DNA of 44,082 nt from CAIXQW01 sp046049675. Its GTDB lineage: Bacteria; Bacteroidota; Bacteroidia; Chitinophagales; Chitinophagaceae. The notes beneath the pieces were generated by a model. That model worked only from the letters and a program-made list of their open reading frames with translations. It was not told the origin of the DNA and ran no database searches. Location: contig JBJORA010000091.1 of NCBI GenBank assembly GCA_046049675.1, positions 1 through 44,082 on the forward strand, given 5' to 3'. Both the position numbers and the translations under genes were made by a program. Positions 8,820 to 17,768 of the stretch are shown here, piece after piece (position 1 is the stretch's first letter; each line of letters begins with the position of its first letter).

Positions 8820-11303
8820 ATGAGCCCAGTAATTTTGGCGCAACCTAAGACTTCGTTTGTTGCGAGGTTCTTTGACTTTATTCTAAAGGTTGCGAATTCT
8901 TTTTTTAAGCATTGGTTTTACATTTTGTGGATTATCGTGGTGCCTCTTATTACCATGTTTATGACACAAGGCCATGAGATGGTAGAGTCTTTATTGCAAC
9001 GAAAGGATATTAGTTTGCCATTGCTTATTGCCGTGTTTACCATGATCGGCTTTACACTTTGGGCTGTGCCAATGCCAAGTATAGATATTACAAGATGGTT
9101 TTCGAAAGTTGGCGGAGATAAGAAGTATCTGCACAAGAAACTTATTGAGTCTTACAATGCACATGATGCCAATAGTACCTTAAAGAGCTACCTGCCTATA
9201 CGATATTTTAGTGTATTGCCATTAGTGATGCTAAGTGCTGGCATATGCTATTCGGGTGTTCACTTCGATACATCAAATCGTGTTACATATTATGTAACGA
9301 TAGCAGCCAATTTGTTGTTTTTGCCCTTGTTTTATTGGGTTTTTCCAAAAGTTTTTGTTTTTGTAGCTAAGAGATTTGCAGCTTTAAACAAGAATACACG
9401 GGACTACAAAAAGATCTTATTGCGAGTGATGTGGCAAAATGTGGTCGCGTATCTAATTTGGGTAGGAGCTTTCTTGGCTCTTGCACTTTTGATACAGAAT
9501 AAGGGTGTTTACTATCGCATCATTGTAAGCTTCTTGATTACCCTATTTGCTTGTTGGCAGTATATGATGCTATATTACTTAGAATGTAATACTTATGCCT
9601 ATACTAACGAGCAGTTGGATAAACTATTTAAGGGTAAGGTAAGAAATAAGGAGATAGTAGCAGAACTAACACATCTTCAACAGCAAGAAATTGCAGATGC
9701 AAGCTATGCGCATGGCAAGCGATTGTATTGGCTTCTAATAGCTCAGATTGTGACTGGACTAATACTGCTCTTATACGCAAGCTATGCTGGTCTGTTAAGT
9801 AAGCTTTCGCCATTGCTTGTACTGATGTTTTTCTTTAATTTCTTTCTTATTGTTTTTGATATTTTTTATAAAGCACCAATAGCCATCCTTACTGCTGCCA
9901 AGCAAGCATCTACAGATGATGTAAAAACAGCAGCCTATGGGGTTTGGATTACAGGACTAAAAATTGTTGGCATACTATTTTGGGCTGTGATTGTTTGGAC
10001 AGAAAGCAATAAGCATCGTATTCGCCTAGACCTAGCATCGGATAAAAAGTACTATGCGCCTAGTGATAGGATGAATGTGAGCCAGTACTTTGCATTATGG
10101 GATAGTACAAGAAAGTATAAAGGAAAAAAACTTGTCTTCTTGGTTGCAGGGCAGGGCGGTGGCTCGCGTGCAGCTTCTTGGATTCATAAGAACCTTAATT
10201 ATTTAGATAGCAATTTTGTTTTTAGCGATCATGTATTTGCCTACGGTGCAGCTTCAGGTAGTATAGTTGGCATTAATTTTAAGTTGGCAGAATGGCGTTT
10301 GGCGCAACTGCAAGGCGATGCCACTTGTGTGCCGTACGATGATACTGCATTGAACGATTTGTATGTACGTAATTATTTTACAAATTCCTTCTACGGTATT
10401 TTATGGGGCGATATGGTAGATAGTTGGCGCAGCAGGCTAAGCTTTGGCGATCGCATATACGATAAGGATAGAAACTATACTTTGCAGCAAGAAGAGGTGC
10501 GAGGCTTTACAAGTGTTTTTAGATCAAAAATAGCAGCTAAGAAGCACTTTGTTGATTCGATTGAACGCTATCATTTTCTTGGCGATTATTTGAGTTTCAA
10601 TTACCCAAAGGATACTTTTGTGATGAAGAATTTTGATAGGCATCAACCGCTTTTTTATATCAACACTACCTTAGCACAACGTGGCGATCGTTGCACGTTT
10701 ATGCCAGCCTTGCCCGATACTAATACTTACTACGCCTACGATATCTACAATATTATCAAAAGCAGCAGTACACTGCATACGAAGCCTATACAAGTAAACT
10801 TGCCTCAAATTACAGCAGTATGCCAAGGGCAAGCGGTGCCGGAGCTTAATGCAATGAATTACGTGCAAGACTTTGGTAATCTATGCGATGGTGGTGTGGC
10901 AGACAATTCTGGTTGCGGCACTTTGCTAGATGTATATCGCGAGCTAAGAAAGACACTAGATACTTCGTATCAAATTGTAGTGTTGTATTTTCAAAACAGC
11001 AATGATTATAGAACTACAAAAGTGGTAGAAAATCACAAGCGCGCTGTAGACCTTGCATTGAAGGGTGCTATCAATGCTTCCTTAACTTCATATGCTGCAT
11101 ATTGGCCACAAAAATTTGAGCTTACCACTAGAGAAATGCATGCTCGAAGCTATAAAGATACATTTATACGCTTTACGCTAAACTATGAGGCTTCTGTTAC
11201 GCGTATGTTGAACGATGCCGTTATTGATAGCATCAACAAGGAAGTAGTATTGCCTAGCAATGTAAATAAGCTAAACTACGTCAAAGGCTTATTGCATCAG
11301 TAA
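8820..11303 (+). CDS. Polytopic membrane protein with C-terminal patatin-like phospholipase domain
   Basis: The protein has 827 residues. Its first ~400 hold about nine or ten hydrophobic helices (for example YVTIAANLLFLPLFYWVF). The rest is a soluble domain with patatin landmarks in order: a glycine-rich oxyanion loop (GQGGGSR, residues 444-450), a nucleophile elbow around S479 (YGAASGSIVG) and the Asp-Gly-Gly dyad motif at D690 (CDGGVADNSG). Patatins are Ser/Asp acyl hydrolases of phospholipids. The elbow departs from strict GxSxG, with Ala and Ser at the two Gly positions. No cyclic-nucleotide-binding domain is recognisable. The gene has its own promoter and sits between two adenylate cyclase genes. 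Lipase activity is probable but unproven. Confidence 0.72.
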   Translation: MSPVILAQPKTSFVARFFDFILKVANSFFKHWFYILWIIVVPLITMFMTQGHEMVESLLQRKDISLPLLIAVFTMIGFTLWAVPMPSIDITRWFSKVGGDKKYLHKKLIESYNAHDANSTLKSYLPIRYFSVLPLVMLSAGICYSGVHFDTSNRVTYYVTIAANLLFLPLFYWVFPKVFVFVAKRFAALNKNTRDYKKILLRVMWQNVVAYLIWVGAFLALALLIQNKGVYYRIIVSFLITLFACWQYMMLYYLECNTYAYTNEQLDKLFKGKVRNKEIVAELTHLQQQEIADASYAHGKRLYWLLIAQIVTGLILLLYASYAGLLSKLSPLLVLMFFFNFFLIVFDIFYKAPIAILTAAKQASTDDVKTAAYGVWITGLKIVGILFWAVIVWTESNKHRIRLDLASDKKYYAPSDRMNVSQYFALWDSTRKYKGKKLVFLVAGQGGGSRAASWIHKNLNYLDSNFVFSDHVFAYGAASGSIVGINFKLAEWRLAQLQGDATCVPYDDTALNDLYVRNYFTNSFYGILWGDMVDSWRSRLSFGDRIYDKDRNYTLQQEEVRGFTSVFRSKIAAKKHFVDSIERYHFLGDYLSFNYPKDTFVMKNFDRHQPLFYINTTLAQRGDRCTFMPALPDTNTYYAYDIYNIIKSSSTLHTKPIQVNLPQITAVCQGQAVPELNAMNYVQDFGNLCDGGVADNSGCGTLLDVYRELRKTLDTSYQIVVLYFQNSNDYRTTKVVENHKRAVDLALKGAINASLTSYAAYWPQKFELTTREMHARSYKDTFIRFTLNYEASVTRMLNDAVIDSINKEVVLPSNVNKLNYVKGLLHQ

Positions 11304-11325
11304 CGCAATAAATAGAGCAAACTCA

Positions 11326-12555
11326 TTAGACATGATCTACAAAGTACATATCAATCAAGCCTTTGCTTTTGGCCTCTAACTTACCACGTGGTGTGCAACT
11401 AATTTTATCACGTACCAAATTGTAAGTTGATACGGAAATATTTATTTTTCCTGTTTCGCTTGCACTTTCCATTCTGCTAGCAGTATTTACCGTATCGCCC
11501 CAAATATCGTAGGCAAACTTCTTTACACCTACAACACCTGCAATGATTGGGCCACTGTTAATGCCTACGCGTAATTCAAATAGGCCGCCTTCTTTTCTAA
11601 AATTGGCTACGGTAGTGCAGATTTCTTTTGCGGCTTGTATCGCTTTTTCGGCATGGTCGGGTGCCTCATTGGGCAAACCTGCAACAGCTAAGTAAGCGTC
11701 GCCGATTGTTTTAATTTTTTCTAAGCCATGCTTTTCAATAATGGCATCAAAGGCACGGTAGTACTTATTAATTTCTGCCACTAATGCAGTTGCATCAAGG
11801 TGCTCGGTGATAGATGTAAAGTTTACAAAATCTGTAAACAATACACTTACGTTTTGATATTGTTTGGCTTGCACTTCGCCTTTATCGCGTAGTTCCCCTA
11901 CAACTTCTTCTGGAAGGATGTTATGAAGTAATTCGTCACTTCTGACTTTTTCTGCCTGTAACTGCATATTGCGTTGGTCCAGCGTATTTAGTGCAGTCTT
12001 TTTTGCATTATCAAATACAAGAGCAATAAGGTAGAGAATAATGATTAAGCCTAGATGCGTACTATAGCTAAACACATTTTTGTACTTGAGGTTGTAATCT
12101 TCTGTAAACGCTGTGCCTTGCAGGTGATGATAATAGAAGTAAGTAAGCGACAGGCAACATGCAATTAATACAGCAAGACTTCCTCTTCTACCAAGCAGCA
12201 TCATACCAACAATAGGTGTGCTTGCTATCCATGGCAAAATAAAACTCTTATAACCTAAAGTAAAATGCACGCTAATCGCTATAGATAGAATGGCTGCAAC
12301 AAAAAATAGGAAGTAAACAAACGATACTGATACGCGACTTTTGTACAAGAATAAACACGCGAGGCTTACAATTAGCAAAGGCACTTGACTATATAAACAG
12401 CCTTTGTAGCTAATAAGCAAACTAATAACGATGTAGTTGATGTTGAAGTATGCCACCACCAAAAGTGTGCCCACAGTAAGTCTTGCTTTGCGCACATTTT
12501 CTGGCGTGTCCTGATAACTTTCTGGAATGAAGTACCGTATGAGTTTAGCTAACAT
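11326..12555 (-). CDS. Membrane class III adenylate cyclase (copy 2)
   Basis: The 409-residue protein has about six hydrophobic helices between residues 28 and 181, then a helical linker with LLHNILPEEVVGEL, then a class III cyclase domain. Metal aspartates are D242 (LFTDF) and D286 (IGDAY). Base selection uses K282 and D350 (AYDIWGDT), again the adenylate pattern. The NTASRMESASE segment carries the conserved Asn and Arg. The architecture matches the cyclase at 7487-8773, so the two are paralogues, but the membrane parts differ clearly and may sense different signals. The gene converges on the patatin-like gene with 22 bases between stops and lies 7 bases downstream of the membrane protein gene at 12563-13237. 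Confidence 0.88.
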   Translation of the reverse strand: MLAKLIRYFIPESYQDTPENVRKARLTVGTLLVVAYFNINYIVISLLISYKGCLYSQVPLLIVSLACLFLYKSRVSVSFVYFLFFVAAILSIAISVHFTLGYKSFILPWIASTPIVGMMLLGRRGSLAVLIACCLSLTYFYYHHLQGTAFTEDYNLKYKNVFSYSTHLGLIIILYLIALVFDNAKKTALNTLDQRNMQLQAEKVRSDELLHNILPEEVVGELRDKGEVQAKQYQNVSVLFTDFVNFTSITEHLDATALVAEINKYYRAFDAIIEKHGLEKIKTIGDAYLAVAGLPNEAPDHAEKAIQAAKEICTTVANFRKEGGLFELRVGINSGPIIAGVVGVKKFAYDIWGDTVNTASRMESASETGKINISVSTYNLVRDKISCTPRGKLEAKSKGLIDMYFVDHV

Positions 12556-12562
12556 ATTTTAG

Positions 12563-13237
12563 TTATTCTATAATGGTGTAAGTTAATTTATAAGCAAAGT
12601 AAATAATAAGACCTTCTGCTATGCCTAGACCAACGGCGAGTAAATACTTATTTCGTGACTCAATAGCAAAGATGGCTGGGAGAAAAAAGCAGATGATGCC
12701 TTCTGCTGCAATAATATACCAAGGTGTATTAAGTAGCATTTTGCAAGGTTTATAGTACCACCATTCTGCCCAGTATGCGCATTGTTCAAATATGGGTATA
12801 AATACAAAGCCGATTAATGCGCAGAGTAGCATGGCTTTTAGCAAGGAAGTTCTGCTGCTAATCATCCAGCCTAGGTAGCCTACTTGTATTAATACAACAG
12901 CCCAAGCAAAAGGCATGTAGTTGGGGGAGTAGTATAATTTTGGTTCTGTGGCAGGATAAACTAAACTGGCGATATCTACTACTAAGTATTTATCTGCAAG
13001 TAATTCTGTTATGCCAGCGACAATACCTAGTACAAGCATATGTTTAAGTAGCGTATCTTTTGCAATGATTGCGTAAGTGGTGAGGATGCAGTACATGCCA
13101 ATAGCTAAGCAAAATGCACTCCAATAACCAGCATCTGTATAAGCATCTAACAATGCACAACCAAGCGTCAGTAGCATCGTGACTATGATAAACACACGCT
13201 GTTCAACAATCTTAGAAGAAAATATCTGCTTTATCAT
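12563..13237 (-). CDS. Unknown polytopic membrane protein
   Basis: The 224-residue protein is almost entirely hydrophobic, with about seven predicted helices. It has aromatic and acidic patches in the loops (EWWYYKPCKML, ITELLADKYL). I do not recognise the family. Its ATG overlaps the stop of the upstream FAD oxidoreductase by four bases (13234-13237), and the cyclase gene follows after 7 bases, so the three appear to form one minus-strand operon. Pairing with a desaturase-like enzyme suggests a lipid or isoprenoid substrate, but this is inference from context only. Confidence 0.7.
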   Translation of the reverse strand: MIKQIFSSKIVEQRVFIIVTMLLTLGCALLDAYTDAGYWSAFCLAIGMYCILTTYAIIAKDTLLKHMLVLGIVAGITELLADKYLVVDIASLVYPATEPKLYYSPNYMPFAWAVVLIQVGYLGWMISSRTSLLKAMLLCALIGFVFIPIFEQCAYWAEWWYYKPCKMLLNTPWYIIAAEGIICFFLPAIFAIESRNKYLLAVGLGIAEGLIIYFAYKLTYTIIE

Positions 13238-15189
13238 TTAATAAAAATGCTTTTTATTTTTTTCCATATCCACGTAGCGAACATCACGCCTAGTGAGAGA
13301 AAGCTCCACGGCACCATAAAAGCACGCAGCACGAGTGGAACCTCTTTACGCCATGGCAATCCGCGTGTCCATCTATAATTGTCGTACCATTTTAGTGGCA
13401 AAAACATCATTGGCTCCTTTAGTGGCCAGACTTTGCATTTAGCCTGGCTGCTATTGTCGGCATCGAGTAAACAGTTTACAGCGCGACGTGCAGCTTCGTT
13501 AGCACCTTCCATCGTTGCTAGATCGGTGAAGGTGCGTACATAGTCGCTGGCAAAAAATAAGTTAGTAATTGCACAACTTGCTTCTGGTCGTAGCGGCCAA
13601 CTATTGACAGTATTGACAAGTAGTGGCTCGCGATTGTATAATGTGTTTACTTGCTCGTTGTAAGCAGCTTGTACGCGTTGAATATCTTGCTGCGCAAATT
13701 GCGTTACAAACTGTTCTTTACTCAGTAAGCTATCGCTGCCATTGTGAATTTGATTGTGCAGCGTAGTCCAAGAATCTTGCAGCATAGTTTCAAGTGCTTT
13801 GGTATCGGCAATCGTTTTATCGTGCTCGGTAATATCGCGATCCAAATACCAATCTTCTAACATATTGTCGCGAAGTATGGTTTGTCCATCAACATTTAAG
13901 CTATTTTTTAGCTGCGCCCATACTTCATCGGCTACCTCTTTGCGGCTACAATCGCTTGCACACTTTGTAGTAGTGAACTTACCTGGCTTAAACCAATCGC
14001 TTATATCTACACTTAGCACACCACGAACTTTGCCATTGCCTTTTGTGCTTATATCGTAGTTGTTCCAAAACTGCGTTTGTGAGATACTTGTAATAGCCCA
14101 CTCGCTATCGCTGTATATAACGTGGCCTTTGCTGATGGGCACATCTACGTTTAGATAAAATTGTATGCCATTCATCCAGCTTACACTGTTGGCTAGGGTT
14201 TGTACATAGGCAAGCGTGGCATCTGTACTAATCATGGCTGGTGTGATAAGTTTAGTTGCTTGCTCAACAGGTGTCGCCAATACGAAATGATCTGCAGTTA
14301 CCTTTTCGATATTGCCTCCATTTACATATTCTATATCTGCGCCTGTAACTTTTGGGCATTGAGGAGAAGCATCGTAGTACAATTGCTTGGCGATGGCACC
14401 TTGGTGATATTGCACACCTCTGCTTACGAGATAGGTATGCCATGCATAAAGCCATGCATCGTTTGTGGGTCCATTTAATACGCGGTCTACAGGTTGTGTG
14501 GGGTCTAGCATGCCAAATACGAGTTGTAAAAAAACATTGCCACCGGTTTTTGTGCTCGCACTTTTTGCCTGCGCAGCAACGAGCGTGCGCGTTAAGCCTT
14601 CTACAAGTAAGGTTTGGTAAGCACTTGGCTTGCCATCTTTGCCCGGAAATCTGTCGGCCTCTAGGTATTGCCACCAACCAATTCGTTCGTAATCTTGATT
14701 GCGACGGCGCTTGCACGAGGTACAAAGCTGCCAAACACGCTCGCTAAAGAATTTTATTTCGTCGCCAGTTAGTCCAGAATCAACGCCATGTAAATCCTTT
14801 ATGATGAGCTCGATGTCGCTAAGATTTTTTGGAAAAGAAGCTAAGGTAACAATAGGTGCTTTGCCATAGCGAGCCATCATGATGCGTGTGGTGCCCACCA
14901 AATTTTGCGCAACATTGGCCTTGCCATTTGCTGTGGGATAAGGCGTGCGCGACATGGTATCTATGATGTGTTTGTAGAAACCAGGAAAGAATCTAAAGCC
15001 GTGTTCGCCAGGCAGCGGATTTTCGTAAGGATGTTGAGGATTGCCGTGGTAATTAATGCTTCGCGCTTTTCCTCCTACGTAAATAGGATTGCGTTCGTAA
15101 ACATGTACTTCGTAACCACGTTCTATCAGTTCGTGTGCAGCGCTCATGCCGGCAACACCACCCCCAAGGATGATCACTTTTTTGGCCAT
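13234..15189 (-). CDS. Large FAD-dependent amine-oxidase/phytoene-desaturase-like oxidoreductase
   Basis: The 651-residue protein opens with a Rossmann FAD-binding motif (VIILGGGVAGMSAAHEL) followed by YERNPIYVGGKARS, as in phytoene desaturases and hydroxysqualene dehydroxylases. GEHGFRFFPGFY belongs to a long-form branch of this superfamily. The C-terminal FAD-contact region is FFASDYVRTFTDLATMEGANEAARRAV. Two cysteine-bearing insertions (CTSCKRRR and CASDCSRKE) and a C-terminal hydrophobic helix (about residues 620-645) make it longer than usual desaturases of about 500 residues. It likely oxidises an isoprenoid, carotenoid or sterol-like lipid at the membrane, with substrate unknown. No phytoene synthase or other carotenoid gene is nearby. 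It overlaps the next gene by 4 bases. Confidence 0.82.
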   Translation of the reverse strand: MAKKVIILGGGVAGMSAAHELIERGYEVHVYERNPIYVGGKARSINYHGNPQHPYENPLPGEHGFRFFPGFYKHIIDTMSRTPYPTANGKANVAQNLVGTTRIMMARYGKAPIVTLASFPKNLSDIELIIKDLHGVDSGLTGDEIKFFSERVWQLCTSCKRRRNQDYERIGWWQYLEADRFPGKDGKPSAYQTLLVEGLTRTLVAAQAKSASTKTGGNVFLQLVFGMLDPTQPVDRVLNGPTNDAWLYAWHTYLVSRGVQYHQGAIAKQLYYDASPQCPKVTGADIEYVNGGNIEKVTADHFVLATPVEQATKLITPAMISTDATLAYVQTLANSVSWMNGIQFYLNVDVPISKGHVIYSDSEWAITSISQTQFWNNYDISTKGNGKVRGVLSVDISDWFKPGKFTTTKCASDCSRKEVADEVWAQLKNSLNVDGQTILRDNMLEDWYLDRDITEHDKTIADTKALETMLQDSWTTLHNQIHNGSDSLLSKEQFVTQFAQQDIQRVQAAYNEQVNTLYNREPLLVNTVNSWPLRPEASCAITNLFFASDYVRTFTDLATMEGANEAARRAVNCLLDADNSSQAKCKVWPLKEPMMFLPLKWYDNYRWTRGLPWRKEVPLVLRAFMVPWSFLSLGVMFATWIWKKIKSIFIK

Positions 15190-15290
15190 AGTATAGTTTT
15201 AGAAGGACAAGATACAGCAATTTCAACACAATGTAAAGTGCATTAGTCAAAATGTAACTTGTGCTTCTCGGCGTAAGTAGGGCACTGAGC

Positions 15291-15524
15291 TTACAGCTTT
15301 TTCAATTGGTCGATGATTTCGCTTAATCCGTTGCTTTTTATTTCTAATACTGTATGCAATTGCATACCCAGCTTGCCTTTAGGAAAAGCGTTTTTGCGAT
15401 TCATCCATTCTAGATACGAAATAGGGATGTCGCACAGTAAAGTATCTTTGTACTTGCCATAAGGCATGCGCGTTTCTACTATGGCTTGCAAAATTTGCCT
15501 GTCAAAACCGGGAGCCTCTGCCAT
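15291..15524 (-). CDS. DUF3820 family small protein
   Basis: This 77-residue protein matches DUF3820: MPYGKYKDTLLCDIPISYLE followed by FPKGKLG and a final EIKSNGL. The domain is short, has no established function and is sometimes labelled a putative virulence-related factor. The gene starts 3 bases after the stop of the acyl-CoA dehydrogenase gene on the same strand, so the two are likely co-transcribed. Confidence 0.85.
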   Translation of the reverse strand: MAEAPGFDRQILQAIVETRMPYGKYKDTLLCDIPISYLEWMNRKNAFPKGKLGMQLHTVLEIKSNGLSEIIDQLKKL

Positions 15525-15527
15525 AAA

Positions 15528-16670
15528 CTAGATACCCAAAATATCGCGCGCAATGACTAGCTTTTGTATTTCGCTAGTGCCTTCGCCAATAGTACATAAT
15601 TTGCTATCACGATAGAATTTTTCTACCGGAAAATCTTTTGTATAGCCATATCCGCCAAATATTTGAATGGCTTCTGTGCTTGCCCATACACATACTTCAC
15701 TAGCATAGTATTTTGCAAAAGCACCTTCTTTACTCATACGTTCGCCGCGCATAATTTTATCGCAGGCATTGTAAATAAGTAGTTTACTTGCCTCAATTTT
15801 TGTAGCCATGTCTGCAAGCTTCCACTGTATGGCTTGGAAGTTGGCAATAGGTTGATCAAACTGCTGACGTTCTTTGCTATACTTTAAACTTGCTTCGTAC
15901 GCACCTAATGCTATACCCAAACTTAAGGCTGCGATACTAATACGACCGCCGTCAAGTATTTTCATCGCTTGCTTAAAGCCATCGCCTACTTCGCCTAAGC
16001 GTTGTGCATCACTAATACGGCAATTGTCGAAAATAAGTTCCGTGGTTTCGCTAGCACGCATACCTAACTTATTTTCTTTTTTACCAGCACTAAAGCCTGG
16101 TGTGCCACGTTCTATCGCAAATGCAGTTACATTATTTTTTGTACGCGGCTCGCCTGTGCGGCAAAGTACTACTGCGATGTCGCCTGTTTTGCCATGTGTA
16201 ATCCAATTCTTGGTGCCGTTGATGACCCAGTCGTCGCCATCGCGCACGGCCACACAACGCATATTGCCAGCATCGCTACCTGTATTGGCTTCTGTTAAAC
16301 CCCAAGCGCCAATCCATTCGCCGCTAGCAAGCTTTGGCAAATATTTTTTGCGTTGCTCTTCGTTGCCAAACTTGTAAATATGATTTGTGCAAAGACTATT
16401 ATGCGCAGCCAAGCTAAGGCCTATGCTGCCGCAGACTTTAGCTACTTCGCTAATAACGGTAACGTATTCAAAATAGCTAAGACCACTACCACCATATTCG
16501 GTAGGAATAACACAGCCCATAAAACCAAGTTCACCAAATTTTCTAAATACTTCTATAGGAAAAATTTGTTGCTCGTCCCATTCCATAAAATGAGGGCGAA
16601 TTTCTTTTTCACAAAAATCCTTAATAACGCTTGCAATTTCGGTTTGCAATTCGGTTTGTTTGAAGTCCAT
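15528..16670 (-). CDS. Acyl-CoA dehydrogenase
   Basis: The 380-residue protein has normal length for the family. The middle-domain signature WGLTEANTGSDAGNM contacts FAD. The C-terminal helical domain contains IQIFGGYGYTKDFPVEKFYR, and the catalytic base Glu is about residue 363 in IGEGTSEIQ. The enzyme catalyses alpha,beta-dehydrogenation of acyl-CoA thioesters in beta-oxidation or branched amino-acid breakdown, passing electrons to ETF. Chain-length preference cannot be read here, though the Glu position is that of the short/medium-chain group. It leads a two-gene unit with the DUF3820 gene. Confidence 0.93.
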   Translation of the reverse strand: MDFKQTELQTEIASVIKDFCEKEIRPHFMEWDEQQIFPIEVFRKFGELGFMGCVIPTEYGGSGLSYFEYVTVISEVAKVCGSIGLSLAAHNSLCTNHIYKFGNEEQRKKYLPKLASGEWIGAWGLTEANTGSDAGNMRCVAVRDGDDWVINGTKNWITHGKTGDIAVVLCRTGEPRTKNNVTAFAIERGTPGFSAGKKENKLGMRASETTELIFDNCRISDAQRLGEVGDGFKQAMKILDGGRISIAALSLGIALGAYEASLKYSKERQQFDQPIANFQAIQWKLADMATKIEASKLLIYNACDKIMRGERMSKEGAFAKYYASEVCVWASTEAIQIFGGYGYTKDFPVEKFYRDSKLCTIGEGTSEIQKLVIARDILGI

Positions 16671-16903
16671 AACTATCTAGCCTAAAATTATTGCTTGAGT
16701 TGCGAATGTACGGCGTTTTGCCTTGCTACAAAAGGAAATAAGCATGGGTTTTAGCAGGGTTTTAGGGGTGTGGTGTACATTTAGGTGTTTTGTATTGACT
16801 TAGGTTTAGCTAGCCTTGTTACTGTTGCCACAAGGCGTTTATCGCATGCCACACGATAGTAGATACTGGTACTATATGCATAGTATCGTTAGTTAATTTC
16901 ATC

Positions 16904-16911
16904 TAACTTTG
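16904..16911 (+). promoter_or_regulatory. -7 promoter element (TAACTTTG)
   Basis: TAACTTTG fits TAnnTTTG and lies 18 bases before the GTG at 16930. It overlaps the TTG at 16909, so a transcript from this promoter could not use that TTG, which supports the GTG start. No clear -33 TTTG is present. Confidence 0.5.
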
Positions 16912-16929
16912 GCTTATTATTTTGAAGCA

Positions 16930-17697
16930 GTGAAAAGGCCTTTTTATATCGTTATTTTGCTTCTGTCGTTTTTGTCTAAAGCATCAGCGGATACAGTTAT
17001 TACAAAAGAGGAAATGAAGCTTGTAAAAATCCAACAAGCAATAGATAGCCTGCTTGCAGGTACTAGTGAATACAATGACATTAACACACTAAACAACACT
17101 AAGACAGAAGTCTTATTAAGTTATCTGCAGCATAGCACGAAAGAGATTAATTACAATTACTTGGCAACAAAAGGCGTGTTCAATTTTACGCAAAGCAAGG
17201 ACAAAAAGTTCAAGATACTTGGTTGGGACACCTATACAGGCGGTACTATGCATTTTTATGAATCTATATGTGTTTACCAATCAAAGCAAAAACGACATGT
17301 GAAAATTTTGAACGAAGGCGAAGACAATTACAAATACTATTATAACAAAGTAGAACAAGTAAGCATTGGTAACAAGGTGTATTACTTGCCGATTGGCATG
17401 GGTAGATTTTCAACTTCAGAATATGTTGCGATTATTGAAAACTATTACATAGACCCGAATGGCATATTAAGAAGCGATAGCATTTTTCGTACAACGAATG
17501 CAAAACTTGATTGTATAGCCGTACAGTATAACTTGTTCAAGAATATAGAGGAACTCGAACGTAATACTAAACTCATCAGATTATCAAACAATGCAAATTT
17601 AATAGAGATAGCAATCATTGATAGTGATGGCAAGTTCCTCAATCGCTACCTCCGCTACTACAAAAGACGTGACGGTTACTATTTCAAGCGAACATAA
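16930..17697 (+). CDS. Hypothetical secreted protein
   Basis: Starting at the GTG (16930), the product has 255 residues and a textbook signal peptide (KRPFYIVILLLSFLSKASA, then DTVITK). The mature part is mixed alpha/beta with many Lys, Tyr and Asn residues. I recognise no domain. The gene stands alone between a divergent acyl-CoA dehydrogenase gene and a convergent HHH-protein gene. An in-frame TTG at 16909 is the only other start but overlaps the probable promoter and would put polar residues before the signal peptide. The protein is probably periplasmic. Confidence 0.65.
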   Translation: MKRPFYIVILLLSFLSKASADTVITKEEMKLVKIQQAIDSLLAGTSEYNDINTLNNTKTEVLLSYLQHSTKEINYNYLATKGVFNFTQSKDKKFKILGWDTYTGGTMHFYESICVYQSKQKRHVKILNEGEDNYKYYYNKVEQVSIGNKVYYLPIGMGRFSTSEYVAIIENYYIDPNGILRSDSIFRTTNAKLDCIAVQYNLFKNIEELERNTKLIRLSNNANLIEIAIIDSDGKFLNRYLRYYKRRDGYYFKRT

Positions 17698-17768
17698 ATC
17701 GACAATGCCAAATCCCTTGCACATTAGCAAATAAATTTCCTTGAACAATACGACGCATTTTTTTCATA

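Noticed and set aside
6904..12555. A Pycsar or CBASS anti-phage system
   Set aside because: The cyclases are integral membrane adenylate cyclases with normal substrate residues, no CD-NTase is present, and the patatin-like protein shows no cyclic-nucleotide-binding domain. Kept only as a loose analogy.
14264..14747. Overlapping open frames on both strands inside the FAD oxidoreductase gene
   Set aside because: They have unlikely amino-acid composition (Arg/Cys/His rich), no recognisable domain and lie wholly within a well-supported gene.
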